A DNA stretch of 64,000 bases, taken from Ciona savignyi. Its lineage: Eukaryota > Chordata > Ascidiacea > Phlebobranchia > Cionidae. Below the pieces are notes generated by a model that was given only the letters and a program-made list of their open reading frames with translations, made no database searches and was not told the DNA's origin. Below are positions 1 to 11,800 of this stretch, one piece after another. Numbering within the stretch: the stretch's first letter is position 1; the number at the start of each line of letters is the position of its first letter. The stretch covers positions 740,288-804,287 of the forward strand of contig CH003232.1 of assembly GCA_000149265.1 (NCBI GenBank), in the 5' to 3' direction. The translations under genes were made by a program, and so were the position numbers.

Positions 1-182
1 CTCATTATATGAGAAAACGCAATTTGGCATTAACACAAGGGGCAATCGTCAGATTCTTTTGGGTTCAGGCAATGTTCATTAAGTATCTTGACCAAGAACA
101 CAACCCGACTAGCCAGCGACCAGTTTCGAAGACATAACCCTTCGGCTGAATGGGCGACGCTCTAAACCACCAAGCTGACAGT
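1..182 (-). repeat. tRNA-derived SINE, internally deleted copy
   Basis: Reverse orientation. It keeps the CAATCGTCAGAT segment, the GGGTTCAGGCAATG segment, the GACTAGCCAGCGACCAGTTTC segment and the box A end (AAACCACCAAGCTGACAG). The middle, between the CAATCGTC part and the GGGTTCAGG part, is missing. Confidence 0.75.
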
Positions 183-1383
183 TGGTGTAAGATACTGAAC
201 TTCTTTTTTTACTTCAGACAACCAAGCCCAGCCAAAAGTATTCGACCATTGATTTGTTCCGAACCTCAGGAATTCGATTGACAACCTTCAAAGTAATGTT
301 TAACTGGTAAGGAAAAGTAGTTTTTTAGAAATTAAAATGTTAATTTTTAACTTTTTTTTAAGTAGAAATACCGGTATCGGTAATAATGTAGTTTTCAGAT
401 AGTAAAAAATAGAAGAAGAATTACTGATAACAGTGGTAATGTTTTTGAAAATAATTATTCATTTTTATATGTAAAATACTACACAAGTTTTATTTCAATA
501 ATTTTTTTCGGCCGCGCAACAAAAATTTTGCAGGTTTTCGAACAGTCTTGTGTACTACGGAGTATCATTGAACGCAGGATCGCTGGCTGGCGACATTTTT
601 CTTAACAACGCTTTAGGTAAATAAGTAGCTTTGTTTGTTCGTGAAGTAAAAAAATAGTGGTTGGTAGTCAATAAATAAAGACCAGCAATTGTTAAAACAC
701 TGCACCCAGGGGCTGTGTAAAACACGTTTACCAAAAAATACCAAAATGTATTTTTTTTAGTTTTTTTGTTTAGTTTATTTTTTGTTTCAACAATGAAAAC
801 ACGAAGCAGGACTTTTGTTAAAAATTTGAAAAACAATAAAAAATGGCAAAACAACAGTCAAAAACACGTCTAAATTTGTCCGTGAAGTGTTTGAATTGAA
901 AAAATGATGGTTGATGAGACCAGCAATTGTTAGATCACTGCACACTAAAGCTTTATTAAACACATATTTGGATAACAAAGGGCATTAGAACATGGACAAT
1001 GCAATGTGGCCACAGTTGCATCAGCTGTTTAACAGGGGTTCGATAACCATCCTGATTAACTGTTTAGACCAAGTACCCTGCCCAAGGATACGAAAGCTAG
1101 CAGTGACCAGTTTCAATCCTGCAACCCTTTAGTTAAAAGACGATACACAAACCCATGAAGTTAATCGGTTGGATGATTGTGGAAAACAACATTGAAGCGT
1201 CCCACTTGGTTTAGGCAATGTGTTCCCAGCACCTAGCAAAAGGAGGCAACCGACAAGCAAGTGACCAGTTTTGAACCTAGACCCTTCGACTTTAGCTAAT
1301 CATTCCAAAAAAACGATTAAGCTAATCGTTTGAACCATACAATATTCTTGCTTATTCTAACTAACTAAGTCACCAATTCTCAG
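183..1383. other. Intron of the SLC22 gene with degenerate repeats
   Basis: No exon seen. Two related segments (about 590-720 and 870-970) share GACCAGCAATTGTTA and ACTGCAC followed by a GTAAAACACGTTT-like run, so this is an old local duplication. Highly diverged reverse SINE fragments (CCAAGGATACG...GTGACCAGTTT) lie around 1020-1150 and 1195-1320. Confidence 0.5.
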
Positions 1384-4325
1384 GTGGAGTTATGGAACTT
1401 AGTTCATATTTCTTCTGCATGCTTATCATGGATCGAGTTGGTCGACGATTGATCCTTTGTGTTATGATACTTGTGTCCGGGGTCGGGCTGATATCCAGCG
1501 TGCTTGTTAACGAATATAAAGGCGACGATAAAGGTGAACATACATATTATAAAAAATCGGTATCACATCTCTTTTATTGGTATTGTTAAAAAAATTAAAA
1601 AAAAAAACTAAAAAGTCTGTATTACATTTCCAACCTGCCAACCATACACATTTCTACACAAATCAACCTTGATAAGCACACCACCTGTCCATCTGTGCCA
1701 CATTTCCAAAGTCCCTATCATACACATTTCCACACAAATCAACCTTGATAAGCACACCACCTGTCAATCTGTGCCACATTTCCAAAGTCCCTATCATACA
1801 CATTTCCACACAAATCAAACTTGATAAGCACACCACCTGTCAATCTGTGCCACATTTCCAAAGTCCCTACCATACACATTTCCACACAAATCAACCTTGA
1901 TAAGCACACCACCTGTCAATCTGTGCCACATTTCCAAAGTCCCTATCATACACATTTCCACACAAATCAAACTTGATAAGCACACCACCTGTCCATCTGT
2001 GCCACATTTTCAAAGTCCCTACCATACACATTTCCAAACAAATCAACCTTGATAAGCAGACCACCTGTCCATCTGTGCCACATTTCCAAAGTCTTAATCA
2101 TATATATTGTATACAAATCAACCTTAATAAGCACACCACCTGTCCATCTGTGCCACATTTCCAAAGTCTCTACCGTACACATTTCCACACAAATCAACCT
2201 TGAAAAGCAAACCACCTGTCCACCTGTGCCACATTCCCAAAGACTTGATCATATATATTTCCACACAAATCAACCTTAAAATGGTTGTACTTTACATTCT
2301 TTATCCACAGGTTTAGAAACACTGGGCCTTGTATTTGCTTTTATCGCCAAATTTGCTGTGTCTGGTTCTTTCGCAGTGCTTTATAACTTTACAACCGAGA
2401 TTTATCCAACAGTAGTCAGGTAAAGGCATAAGTGATAAAGTTTGTTTTGCACTGCAGTATAAATAGGCCTGAGATTTCTGCATTTTTCGATAACAAAAAG
2501 CAGCAGAAAAGGGGAGAAATATATATTGTGACACTCCCATCTAAAACCTAAAAGCATGCGGTTTAAAAATAATGCGCCTATTCAAGGTTTTCAGTTTAAA
2601 TTAAGGGTGCCAGGAGTGCATATTGAATTCTAGCACACATTTGGAAATTTAAAGTTCCATTTTTAAGGGTACAAATTACTTGCTATCATACTTTAAAATA
2701 TATAATGTGCTTTTGCACACTTTAACACAGCATGGTGCATATTTTGATACTTTAATACTTTATGAGGCACCTTTTTCCTCAACTTGTTTAACTTTTTTGT
2801 AAACAATACAGTGCTTTTAAACTACTCATCTTACAAGAAAAGAAACGATTTGTTGTTCTGCTCTATTTTGCTGTAGTTATGTTTAACATTAATTAAATCT
2901 GCTCACTAAATTGAATAAATGTTAACAAAGTGTTACATTGAAATCGCTACGCCGTTAACATTTGTGAATAATATTATAAATTACTAGTTATGTTTATACA
3001 CATTAAACAGTCAAATGCAATAATACTAACACTGTAACACTGACCACAGGAGTAATGGGGTTGGAATGGGGTCGGTAAGCGCAAGGATCGCTGGGATACT
3101 TGCTCCATTTATAATCTCGTTGCAAGATTATGTAGATTGGTTGCCGAATGCGATATTTGGAATTCTTGGTGAGCTACACAGTATCAGACAATTACTGCAC
3201 CCTCTTTATTACAACTCTACCTGTCCGACAGATTAGTCTAGTGATTAAGTGCGTCGCCTTTCAAAAGAAGTTGTAGTTTCGAAACTAGTCGCTAGCGAGT
3301 CGGTTGTGTCCTTGGGCAAGGCACTTAACGGACATTGCCTGAACCCAGCGGATTAATGGGTTTTACCAAATTGAAGGAACATGTGATCTATACACAATAC
3401 ACTACAATAGCTCCGGTAACCCGACGGTGGGCGCGATGTGATATGACGATTGCCGGTGTGTTAACCCCCTTGGTTTTTCCATCCACGGGGATAAACATGA
3501 ATATCCTATCGTTATGAGACAAAGGTTACATTCTTCACTGCACTCTCTTTATTTTAGCTATACCGGTACTTGTATTTAATCTAGTTTTAACAAATTTCCC
3601 ACAGTTTAATATAGATTTTTTTAGGTTTTGGCATGTCGGTAAATACTTTTAAATTTTATTTTATTTATTTTTCCATGGTGTGCTATAAAAAATGTTACTT
3701 TTCTGCTTTCATTTTACTAAGTACATTTTTTGAAATAAATGGATACATTAAATGTACAAGGAAACAACGAAGCCTATATAAATTTGTTAAAATAAATTCA
3801 ATGAATTCAGACAAAAAGCGCTTCTACCACATAAACTTACCAGTTGACTATGAAGTGATCACATTCATCCATCCAGCTGTGGTGACTGGTATCGTCTCTT
3901 TAACCTTCCCTGAGACCAACGGACATAGAATGATGGAGACTATTGAAGAAGCTGAACTATTTTATAAAACGAAAAACATTATTCCCGAATTTGAATATAG
4001 GTAAGAAACAGTGGCGCTGGACATGGGTGTGTAGAGTAAGCCGCCCTATTCTGAGATTTTTGGCAGGGTTGCAGCATTTTTATAACAAATTTTTCTAGCG
4101 TTTTTACAAAACAATGCAATATCTTAACCTGAGTGTGGATGAGAGGTAATTTAAAGATTGCTTGTGTAGTAATGTGTTTAACAGCCACTTTAGGAACAGC
4201 ACAAAGAACCTAACAAGAATGATTGATTTCACAGTGACAGCGAAAGCGGAAAAGAAGATTGTAAGAAGAGTAATGATGTACTTCCTGCTGTAAATTCATC
4301 TAGTCAAGTCTTTTCGCAATTGTAA
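1384..4325 (+). CDS. SLC22-family organic cation/anion transporter, 3' part (last five exons)
   Basis: Exons: 1384-1533, 2311-2419, 3050-3168, 3877-4000, 4235-4325 (stop TAA 4323-4325). All junctions have AG/GT sites and close in frame, giving about 197 C-terminal residues. Exon 1384 carries the DRVGRR loop motif of the major facilitator superfamily followed by a hydrophobic helix. The second exon has a helix ending in TTEIYPTVVR, the SLC22 signature before the penultimate helices. The third has SARIAGILAPFI (helix 11). The fourth completes helix 12 and has PETNGHRMMETIEEAE, the conserved SLC22 end motif. The last exon is an acidic/Ser-rich cytoplasmic tail ending SQL. SLC22 proteins move organic cations, carnitine or organic anions across the plasma membrane; the substrate cannot be told from this half. 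The N-terminal exons are not in the window (none seen in 1-1383). The first intron is filled by a 76-bp minisatellite and the third holds a SINE. Confidence 0.85.
1640..2280 (+). repeat. 76-bp minisatellite, about 8 units
   Basis: Tandem units of 76 bp containing CATCTGTGCCACATTTCC, AAAGTCCCTATCATACACA and AATCAACCTTGATAAGCACA. The units drift slightly towards the 3' end. The array lies in the first visible intron of the SLC22 gene. Because 76 is not a multiple of 3, it creates overlapping spurious reading frames on both strands. Related short arrays lie at 24001-24150, 24810-25010, 39315-39440 and 40915-41195. Confidence 0.9.
3228..3515 (+). repeat. tRNA-derived SINE, near full length
   Basis: Begins with GTCCGACAGATTAGTCTAGTGAT, which reads as a tRNA 5' arm with box A. 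A box-B-like TTTCGAAACTA follows, then the SINE body (GTCCTTGGGCAAGGCACTTAA, TAGCTCCGGTAACCCGACGG) and the end GGGGATAAACATGAATATCC. It lies in the SLC22 intron between exons 3050-3168 and 3877-4000. Confidence 0.9.
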
Positions 4326-5638
4326 ACATTGTTCTGAGTTAATTGAAGCATGAAACAAGCTAACCTTTATATATATATATATATATTGTAAACTTGCAGT
4401 AAGGAGTTCATGCCAATTTTTTTTTTTACTTAGCTAATATAGTTGAAGGTCGTGTTATGATCCAAAAGATTGTGGTGTCAGAAACATTTACAATACTGAT
4501 GGGTGGGTTTATTGACAGACGTCACTTGAACCTAGTTGATTAATGGGTTGAACAGACACGATTGCAATTTGTCCAATATATACAATACTGAAAATATTTA
4601 TCCATTAACAGAAAAATGGAAATACAACTTACTATTTTGAAAAATCTAGTTTGTTTCAATTCTTTGCAATAACCGTGCGTCCTTGACAATCCTTATCATC
4701 ACAGATAATACATATCAACACTGTACCTAAAAATAGACATTGCAACCTTTTTAACCTACTCACTGTAATAGTAATATTTGTTAATTAATTTTTACAGAAA
4801 CTAGTATAGTAGTACACGATATATCTAGAGATTGTATCTAGTTATAGTAAAATGTGTTTATTTCTACCTAAAAATTAATTAAACAAAATGTCATGGTACA
4901 GCAGTCCTCTAAGTTAACGACGAAAAGTGCAGTGAAAAATCGTATAAACGTAAAAGTACATCTATAACTGATATATTTTAGAATTGTTTCTCGCATAATT
5001 ATATATTCCGCATTTTTGTGTGTTTCTTTCATAAATTGATACTTCAGAAATAGTCTATGCTACCTAATGCAGTGCAGAAATATAGTAATATTGAAAAACG
5101 CAATCTGTATAAAAAAATCTGGTTATTTAGTCAAACACCACAAACACTATAGTTTACATTATGCCGTTAGGTATTTTTGGTGATTTTTCGGATGTTATCT
5201 TTAAAAAAACAGTTTTTTTAAGTGTCAGCATTTTACCTAATTTTCCACACAGCAATGCCTCCCCACAAGACACAGGTAGTGATGTAGACATTTATTCAGC
5301 TTCTCTAATGAATTAAAGTTATATTCTACAATGTACTGATTTAAACTAAAAGTTAACCAAAATTATACCAAAATGCAAAATTTATAAAATTAATTTATTT
5401 TGGTATTGTAATACCCAGTAGCTTAAATGTCTGATATCAAACATATTGAGACCAGTGCTTCGGTACACTAAATATATCTCTTATACAGTAAGATTATTTT
5501 TATGCCATAGAAAAAAATTGTTAAAGAGTTATAAGAATGTGAAATAAAGCGTAAGCAATCGACCAGCTAGTAGCTGGTTTTAATCGAAAAACCTTCGACT
5601 GGCTTACCACATATGTGTGAAGTCTATTGTGCAAAGAC

Positions 5639-5845
5639 GGGCAACACTTAAAGGAGGAAAAGCAGAGGGAAGGGAAACTGCTCAGTAAAACTATGGAAAC
5701 TAATTTAAACCTTGCCCTAAATATTAATCTGAACCCCAGAACTAACCCTAACTCCTGGTTAAAACTGACTCTAATGTCATTATCTTTATTTTAATGTGCA
5801 GTTTCCCTCCTTCCCGTTTTCCCTCCTTTTAAAATTGCCCTGCAA
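5639..5845. mobile_element. MITE with AGGAGGGAAA-type inverted ends
   Basis: Left end GGGCAACACTTAAAGGAGGA... and right end ...CCCTCCTTTTAAAATTGCCC are imperfect inverted repeats of about 50 bp. The core has CTAACCCTAACTCC-like runs and the phrase CCCAGAACTAACCC. No coding capacity. The same element recurs at 28769-28980, 30530-30705 and 31916-32045, and in pieces at 15610-15710 and 11682-11710. Confidence 0.75.
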
Positions 5846-6104
5846 AAAAGAGTAATAAATACCACATTATGCAATCTAAAAAGCATTATGTATAAATATA
5901 AGAAGACAGAAACAGTGAAAAATTTTACATACATTTGTAACGTCTTATTGTTCTTAAATTTTATTTGGTTTTGGTGTACATTGTTAATATCATAATGCAG
6001 TTTGTAAAGTAAAGTAGCGAAGGCATTGCAATTTGTTGGGGAAAACTATAAGAAGGGAAAAAGGGAAGGAGGGAAAAAAAATTTCTTAATCTTAAAATTG
6101 TAAC

Positions 6105-6377
6105 ATGGCTTCTTTATTAGTACGTAGTACCCGTAATGCGTTTCTCCATACCGAAAGCACATCTATCGTGCGAAATCGTCGGAACAATTTTTTAAAGCGT
6201 AAGCATGAAAACATAACTTTCATCATGGCATTACAACAACATCATCTTATTAGTAGCCTACAAGTGCATCGTAGACAGACGCGCTTAAAACGCAGGCACA
6301 AAAAAGTAGGTCACTTTCGTCGGGCTGTAATTGCGTGGCTTATCTTACCTTTAAATATGACGCAATATAATACATAG
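6105..6377 (+). other. Short open frame, 90 codons, probably not a gene
   Basis: The frame from ATG 6105 to TAG encodes a very basic product rich in Arg, Lys and His (for example RRQTRLKRRHKKVGHFRR). It lies just after a purine-rich stretch (6050-6085) that resembles one end of the AGGAGGGAAA MITE family. I recognise no domain. It might be a piece of a transposase, or chance. Confidence 0.15.
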
Positions 6378-7084
6378 GCGAAAAAGTTATTTAGAGACTA
6401 AACATGTTTAATATTGGCAATATATATTTTACCTCAAAACAATATTTTCAAAAAAAGTTTCCAATTAGCACAAAGAATGACTTCCTTTGTGTCCCAATCC
6501 CTATTTAGGTGATTTTGTAGTGATTAATTTAATATACATTTGCCGGGTTTTAATGTTTAATTTTTCTGGGGCAATAATATCCATACCAAACTGGAAAAAC
6601 CAAAATCGTCTGATGTTTTGGAGTATTATTCACAGCCATCCATTGCTACAAAAACCTAGACTATCATTCTCCGTTCTGGCAGATAGTATTTAGATAAGTT
6701 ACATATTATTAAAAATAAATGTAATGGTAAAATATTGTTTGACTATGTAAATTGCTCTCATCACAGTTTAAAAGAATTTTGCCAGTTCACTATATTTTAC
6801 AATCATATACCGCCCTGTATATATTTTTAAATGAGAAAATATCTTCACATAATAGCAAATTTAAATATTGGGTAAAACATTCTAGAATAGGATTCGAAAT
6901 ACATCATTCTAGAATACCTAATTATCCTATATTGTGCATCCCTAATTCCCTGCTGTCAAGTGCTGTACACCAACGTCTAAAAACCGCAATCTACGAAGCA
7001 TCAATCTTGACAAAATGCTTTGTCGGGGAAATCCCGTATTTGAGTCAAGATACCATTATAGAAAACTATAAAATATTATTTTCT

Positions 7085-7395
7085 ATGATAGGAGGATAGG
7101 ATATAGGATAGGATATTCATGTTTATCCCCGTGAATGGGAAAACCCCAGGGGTTATCACACGGGCAATCGTCAGATCACCTCGCGCCCATCGTCGGGTTA
7201 CCGGAGCTATTGCAGTGTGTTGTATATGATAGACACGTTCCTTCAATTTGGTAGAACCCATTAATCCGCTGGGTTCAGGCAATGTCCGTAAAGTGCCTTG
7301 CCCAAGGACACAACCGACTAGCTAGAGACCAGTTTCGCACCTGCAACATTTCGATTGAAAGGCGACGCACTTAACCGCTAGACCATCGGGCCGGA
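7085..7395 (-). repeat. tRNA-derived SINE, full length
   Basis: Reverse orientation with the full order of parts: TAGGATAGGATATTCATG tail, GTGAATGGGAAAACC, CATCGTCGGGTTACCGGAGC, TTCAATTTGGTAGAACCC, CCAAGGACACAACCGACTAG, then the tRNA-like head ending GGGCCGGAC. The tail consists of GGATA repeats. Confidence 0.92.
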
Positions 7396-7571
7396 CTATA
7401 GGATAGGATATTCATCTTTATCCCAGTGCATGGGAAAACCAAGGGGGTTAACACACGGACAATCGGCAGATCACCTCGCGCCCATCGTCGGGTTACCAGA
7501 GCTATTGCAGTATGTTGTATATGATAGACACGTTCCTTCAATTTCGTAGAACCCATTAATCGGCTGGGTTC
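7396..7571 (-). repeat. tRNA-derived SINE, head truncated
   Basis: A second reverse copy directly abutting the first in tandem. It starts at the TATAGGATAGGATATTC tail and stops after GGCTGGGTTCAC, so the tRNA-like head is missing. Confidence 0.88.
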
Positions 7572-8839
7572 ACATGCTCAGAGTTATCGGGATTAATGCA
7601 TTCCCATATAAATATAAAACTTATAGTATTAAAAAGAATACATAAAAAGGTGAATAGATTACAAAACTCTTAACTAATAAAAATAGTAAAATTTTGAAAA
7701 ATATAATACAAAACACGATTTGGGAACAAAGATTATTTTTTATGTATTCTTGAGAACCCGACTTCCTGGCCGTATAGTTCAGACGTTAAGAGTTTTGGCT
7801 TTCAGATTACAATTTGTAGGAATCAAAATCATCCGCTAGATTAGTGTATTGTATCTTGGCTGACGCATTTTTCGGACGCCGTCTGACCCAGTACAGCTTT
7901 ATAGTTTGAACTAGAACACTGGAATCGCCGTAATTATATATGACCCTATACATCACGCTGCAATAACTCCGGTGAACCGATTGTGTTCACGAGCTAATCT
8001 CGCGATTTCTGATCTGTTAATGCCTTCTGTGTTTCCACATTAGCGGATAAGGAAAAACAACATATGCTATTTCTAATAATTCCTACCCTCTAGCTAGAAG
8101 TATCTAGTCGGCCATGTCCTATGGTAGGGCATTTAGCGAACTATGCTTAAACCCGTGGATCTAGTCGGCTAACTAGTTAAATTGACTATAAGATCGGATT
8201 TTTATATTTATCCCCGTGATTAAAAAACGTAAGAAGCGTTATCACACGGGCAATTGTATAGCCCATTACTTCCATTGGATAGAGGCAATGTGTCTTGCCT
8301 GGTACAAAACCTGCAAACGGCACAAGGTTATCTGAGGATTATCTGTGTCATAAATCAGTTTATTATAGCTGCGGAAATAAATAAATACCTCCTTATTCTT
8401 AAGCATACCGTTTTGTTACTGTACTGTTTTGTTAAAAAAGGCATCCCTTTATTAATTCTTTAACGTTTTAAAGCCTTATGTTGTTTCTAAGTACTATATG
8501 TAACTTGCTCTTGTATACAAGATCTCACCACATACATAACAAGCAAAATTGTTTTGGAAGAATGTATTTTGAAGCGGTGAGACGAAACGTTGCGAACACT
8601 TGTAACAAGATAGAAGAATTCAAAAAAAGGCACCTAAGCATCACCAAGAAGTGACGCCATCGAAAAATGACGTCACCAAGAAATGACGTCATCGAAAAAT
8701 GACGTCACCAACATAGGACGCCATGCACGAAAAACACAAACACTTGACTAGAATTGCACGTAGTCCGGTTCCTGTGCAGGGTGCTTTCCCGCCAGCGGGA
8801 AACCCTTGTGGACGCAGCGTTACGTCATACCGCATTACG

Positions 8840-11800
8840 TCATACGGAGTGAACTTGCGACGGTTTGATGCGAAGCAAGAGCTTATCGCTTTCAAGTATG
8901 ATGTCATAGACCTGATTTAGTGACAGCGTCGCGACCTTGTTCCCATTGACTTCAGTTATTTCGTCGCCCAGTTTCATAAGCCCAGCATACATCTTGTCCG
9001 GATAACTGTCGCTCAGGCTTGATATATAAACGCCTGTGAAAAGAAATTGTTGTTATGAAATGCTTAGAAGTCTTAAATACTTGGTATATGGGCGTTAAGT
9101 GCTAAAAATTGGTATATGGGCGCATTAAAAACAAGAGTTTTTTTGGCGAAAATCTAATTCTAAGCAACTCTAAATGAAAGACTCTATAGGTTTCACGCAT
9201 AAAACGTATGAAAAATACAATACAAAATCATTTTTTTTTAATTCGGTCATCTTAAGCAAATCTCGTAATTGCGGCTATGATTTAAGATTAAGGAATCCGT
9301 CAAAAACGACATCACGCGTTCCTTCAATTTGGTAGAACCCATTAATCCGCTGGGTTCAGGCACTGTCTCATAAATGCCTTGCCAAAGGACACTACCGACT
9401 AGCTAGCGACCAGTTTCGAAGCTTAAACCTTTCGGTTGTAAGACTCCTTTTAACTGAACCCCTTTAAACTGAACCCCTTTACAGCTGAACCCATTTCAAT
9501 TGAACCTCTTTATAACTGAACCCTCTTTTCAGTTAAAAGGGGTTGTGTTAAAAGGGGTTCAGTTGTAAAGGGGTTCAGTTGTAGGGGCCCAGTTGTAAGG
9601 GGTTCAGTTGTAGGGGTTCAGTTGTAGGGGCTCATTTGTAAGGGGTTCAGTTGTAGGGGCCCAGTTGTAAGGGGTTCAGATGTAAGGGGTTCACTTGACT
9701 GGTCACTCACTAAACCACCGTCAAAGACGACATTTTAACTCACTTCCTCTGTCGCCTTTCCTTCTAGCAAGGTAGAAACCGTAGGGTCCGGACGGTGGTT
9801 TCACCATTTCCACCAACACTGTGCATTCGCGAGGGTCCATTTGAAGAACTCGGCCAATCGGTCTACAAACCAAAAAATACGATTTAAGCAACAAAAAATA
9901 ACAAAAATAGTAAAACTAGCGTTTTAGTGTATTCTTATTCAGTTTTAATTTAAACTTAATGCAACGGGGAGCCTAGCTATAAACACGAGGCAGTTTGACA
10001 GTTTATCCTTTAATAAAGACTGTCGACGACCTACAAACAGGATTGAGAACACTATTTTATCACATCATATTATTTAATCGGCATGAAAACAGCTTCAACT
10101 ATTAATTCAACAGCGGGTAATATTTTTCTAGGAAGTCTAATGCTAACAATACCCTCGGAATAAATAAGCATTTGCATTAAAGATTGCAACACACTTTCCG
10201 TTATAATATTCAAACAAATGAAATATTCACTATGGCACCCCAACCCCCGAATATACCTTTAGGAATTGTACAACTGGTTAATGACAGTCGAAAAAAAATG
10301 CTAACATAGTACTTTTTATATTAAGACGTTTTGGAAGGATGCTTATTTCAGTATCAATTAAGCACGATTATTAATATAAAATGTACCAGATTGGCTATAT
10401 GTCTAACCACTCCATAGAGTTGATGCTTACCGAAAATGGTTAGGGTTGCTGACTTCAGTGTTTCGCAATCGCTCATTTAAATCGGATCCGTGCATTGAGC
10501 TTGGTCGTTCGGGAACACTGGAATAAACAGTGGTTAAATTGTCGTCGAACTATCAATTCTTATAGCAGTCAAGTTAACACTAAACAAGGCTTTATTATAT
10601 ACGCTACATTTCTGATCTTTAAGATACATATTTTACAAGTGGAGGTACCGTATAAAGGCATAAATAGTTTAATTTTTAACATACATATTTAACTAGTGCA
10701 ATTTTTGAACATACATATTTAACAAGCTGCATTTTTTACGATACATATTTAACAAGTTTTGATATTTATTTGATGTCTGTGTTTACCTAATAGGGGTTTC
10801 GAATTCGGGGATGTCCCTCGGGTCAACAGCGATGGTGTTTCTGGCTTTGGCTGCTCTGCGCTCTCTCGATCTTCTTTTGCGCATGCGCACTGTGCTCAAA
10901 ATCGAACTGATAGAGCCCGACTTGCGAACCGGGGCGTGAGGCATTTGGTTCGCCGCGGGGTAACTCAAGGTCGCTGACCTTTCGACCCCGGATGACCCGA
11001 CGTTCTCACCGCATTCGTTCAGGTAATAATGGCTCACTGATCTTTGCCTGGAGACGTAAATAACATAATGCAAAAGGCTCATACAGTTAGATTGCATTAT
11101 AACAACAACAAAAATGTCCAAACAACTAGATATATCCGTAAACCATAATCCAAAAGGCTCATAATGTTAGATTTATCCGTATAACAAAATGCAAAATATC
11201 TAAACTAATAGATCTATCCATAAACCATAATGCAAAAGGCTATTACTGTTAGATTTATCAGTAATCCACAAAAAAAGATGTTCTTACTTTTTATTTTCTT
11301 CTTCGTCAAGTGTTTCCATACTTATAGCTCTCCTGATATTTTGAAAGCTAAAAGCTCCCTTCAATCTCGCTCGGAGGGATTTTCGTGACGTATTGTACCG
11401 GTTGGCCTCGCTTGAGCTGGGACTGCAATGAAACTCAATGTTAAAATCGAACAATCGAGGGTTGAATGTTAAGTGCGATGCATATACCAGTTTAATGCAA
11501 AAACTGTCTTAATGATAACAGAGTCAGGAGTCTAAATCTAGTCTTGTAAAAAAATTGCCAGTTCAATATAAAAACTGTCTTAATGACGAAAAAGTCAGGA
11601 GTTTGAAACGTAGTCCGGTAAAAAAATTGTAACAAATTAACGTGTTTAGGGTAGGGTTTAAATTAGTATCCGTGATTTTACTGCGCAGTTTCCCTCCTTT
11701 TAATGTTGCTCAAGATTTTCTGGTTTCGTCCATTTTAGGTTTAAACTTACTTCAACGACCAAGTGGATCCGGTGTAGACGGATTGCTGGGATTCGTAGTG

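Larger units (their letters stand above)
4326..8839. other. Intergenic region between SLC22 and the PDZ gene (convergent 3' ends)
   Basis: Contains an (AT)n run at 4369-4387, a TIR element at 5639-5845, two reverse SINEs at 7085-7571, diverged SINE remnants at about 7770-8240, and short TGACGTCA-rich repeats at 8640-8715 and 8815-8850 in the 3' flank of the PDZ gene. TTTATT at 8357 and 8448 would give AATAAA polyadenylation signals for the minus-strand PDZ gene. No conserved coding sequence seen. Confidence 0.6.

Noticed and set aside
787-978. Minus-strand frames at 555-978 with shared LTIAGL peptides
   Set aside because: They come from a duplicated non-coding segment; no splice sites or recognisable domain.
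1967-2279. Overlapping frames on both strands with repeated CHISKV / LEMWHRWTGG peptides
   Set aside because: Produced by the 76-bp minisatellite, whose length shifts the frame each unit.
3335-3517. Recurrent frames with MPEPSGLMG...KLKE and TRRWARGDLTIA, seen here, at 7076-7556 and at 40511-40726
   Set aside because: They are translations of the SINE body, which is why the same peptide recurs on both strands; no coding role.
5700-5780. CTAACCCTAAC runs as interstitial telomere repeats
   Set aside because: They occur only within the core of the MITE family and are not regular hexamer arrays.
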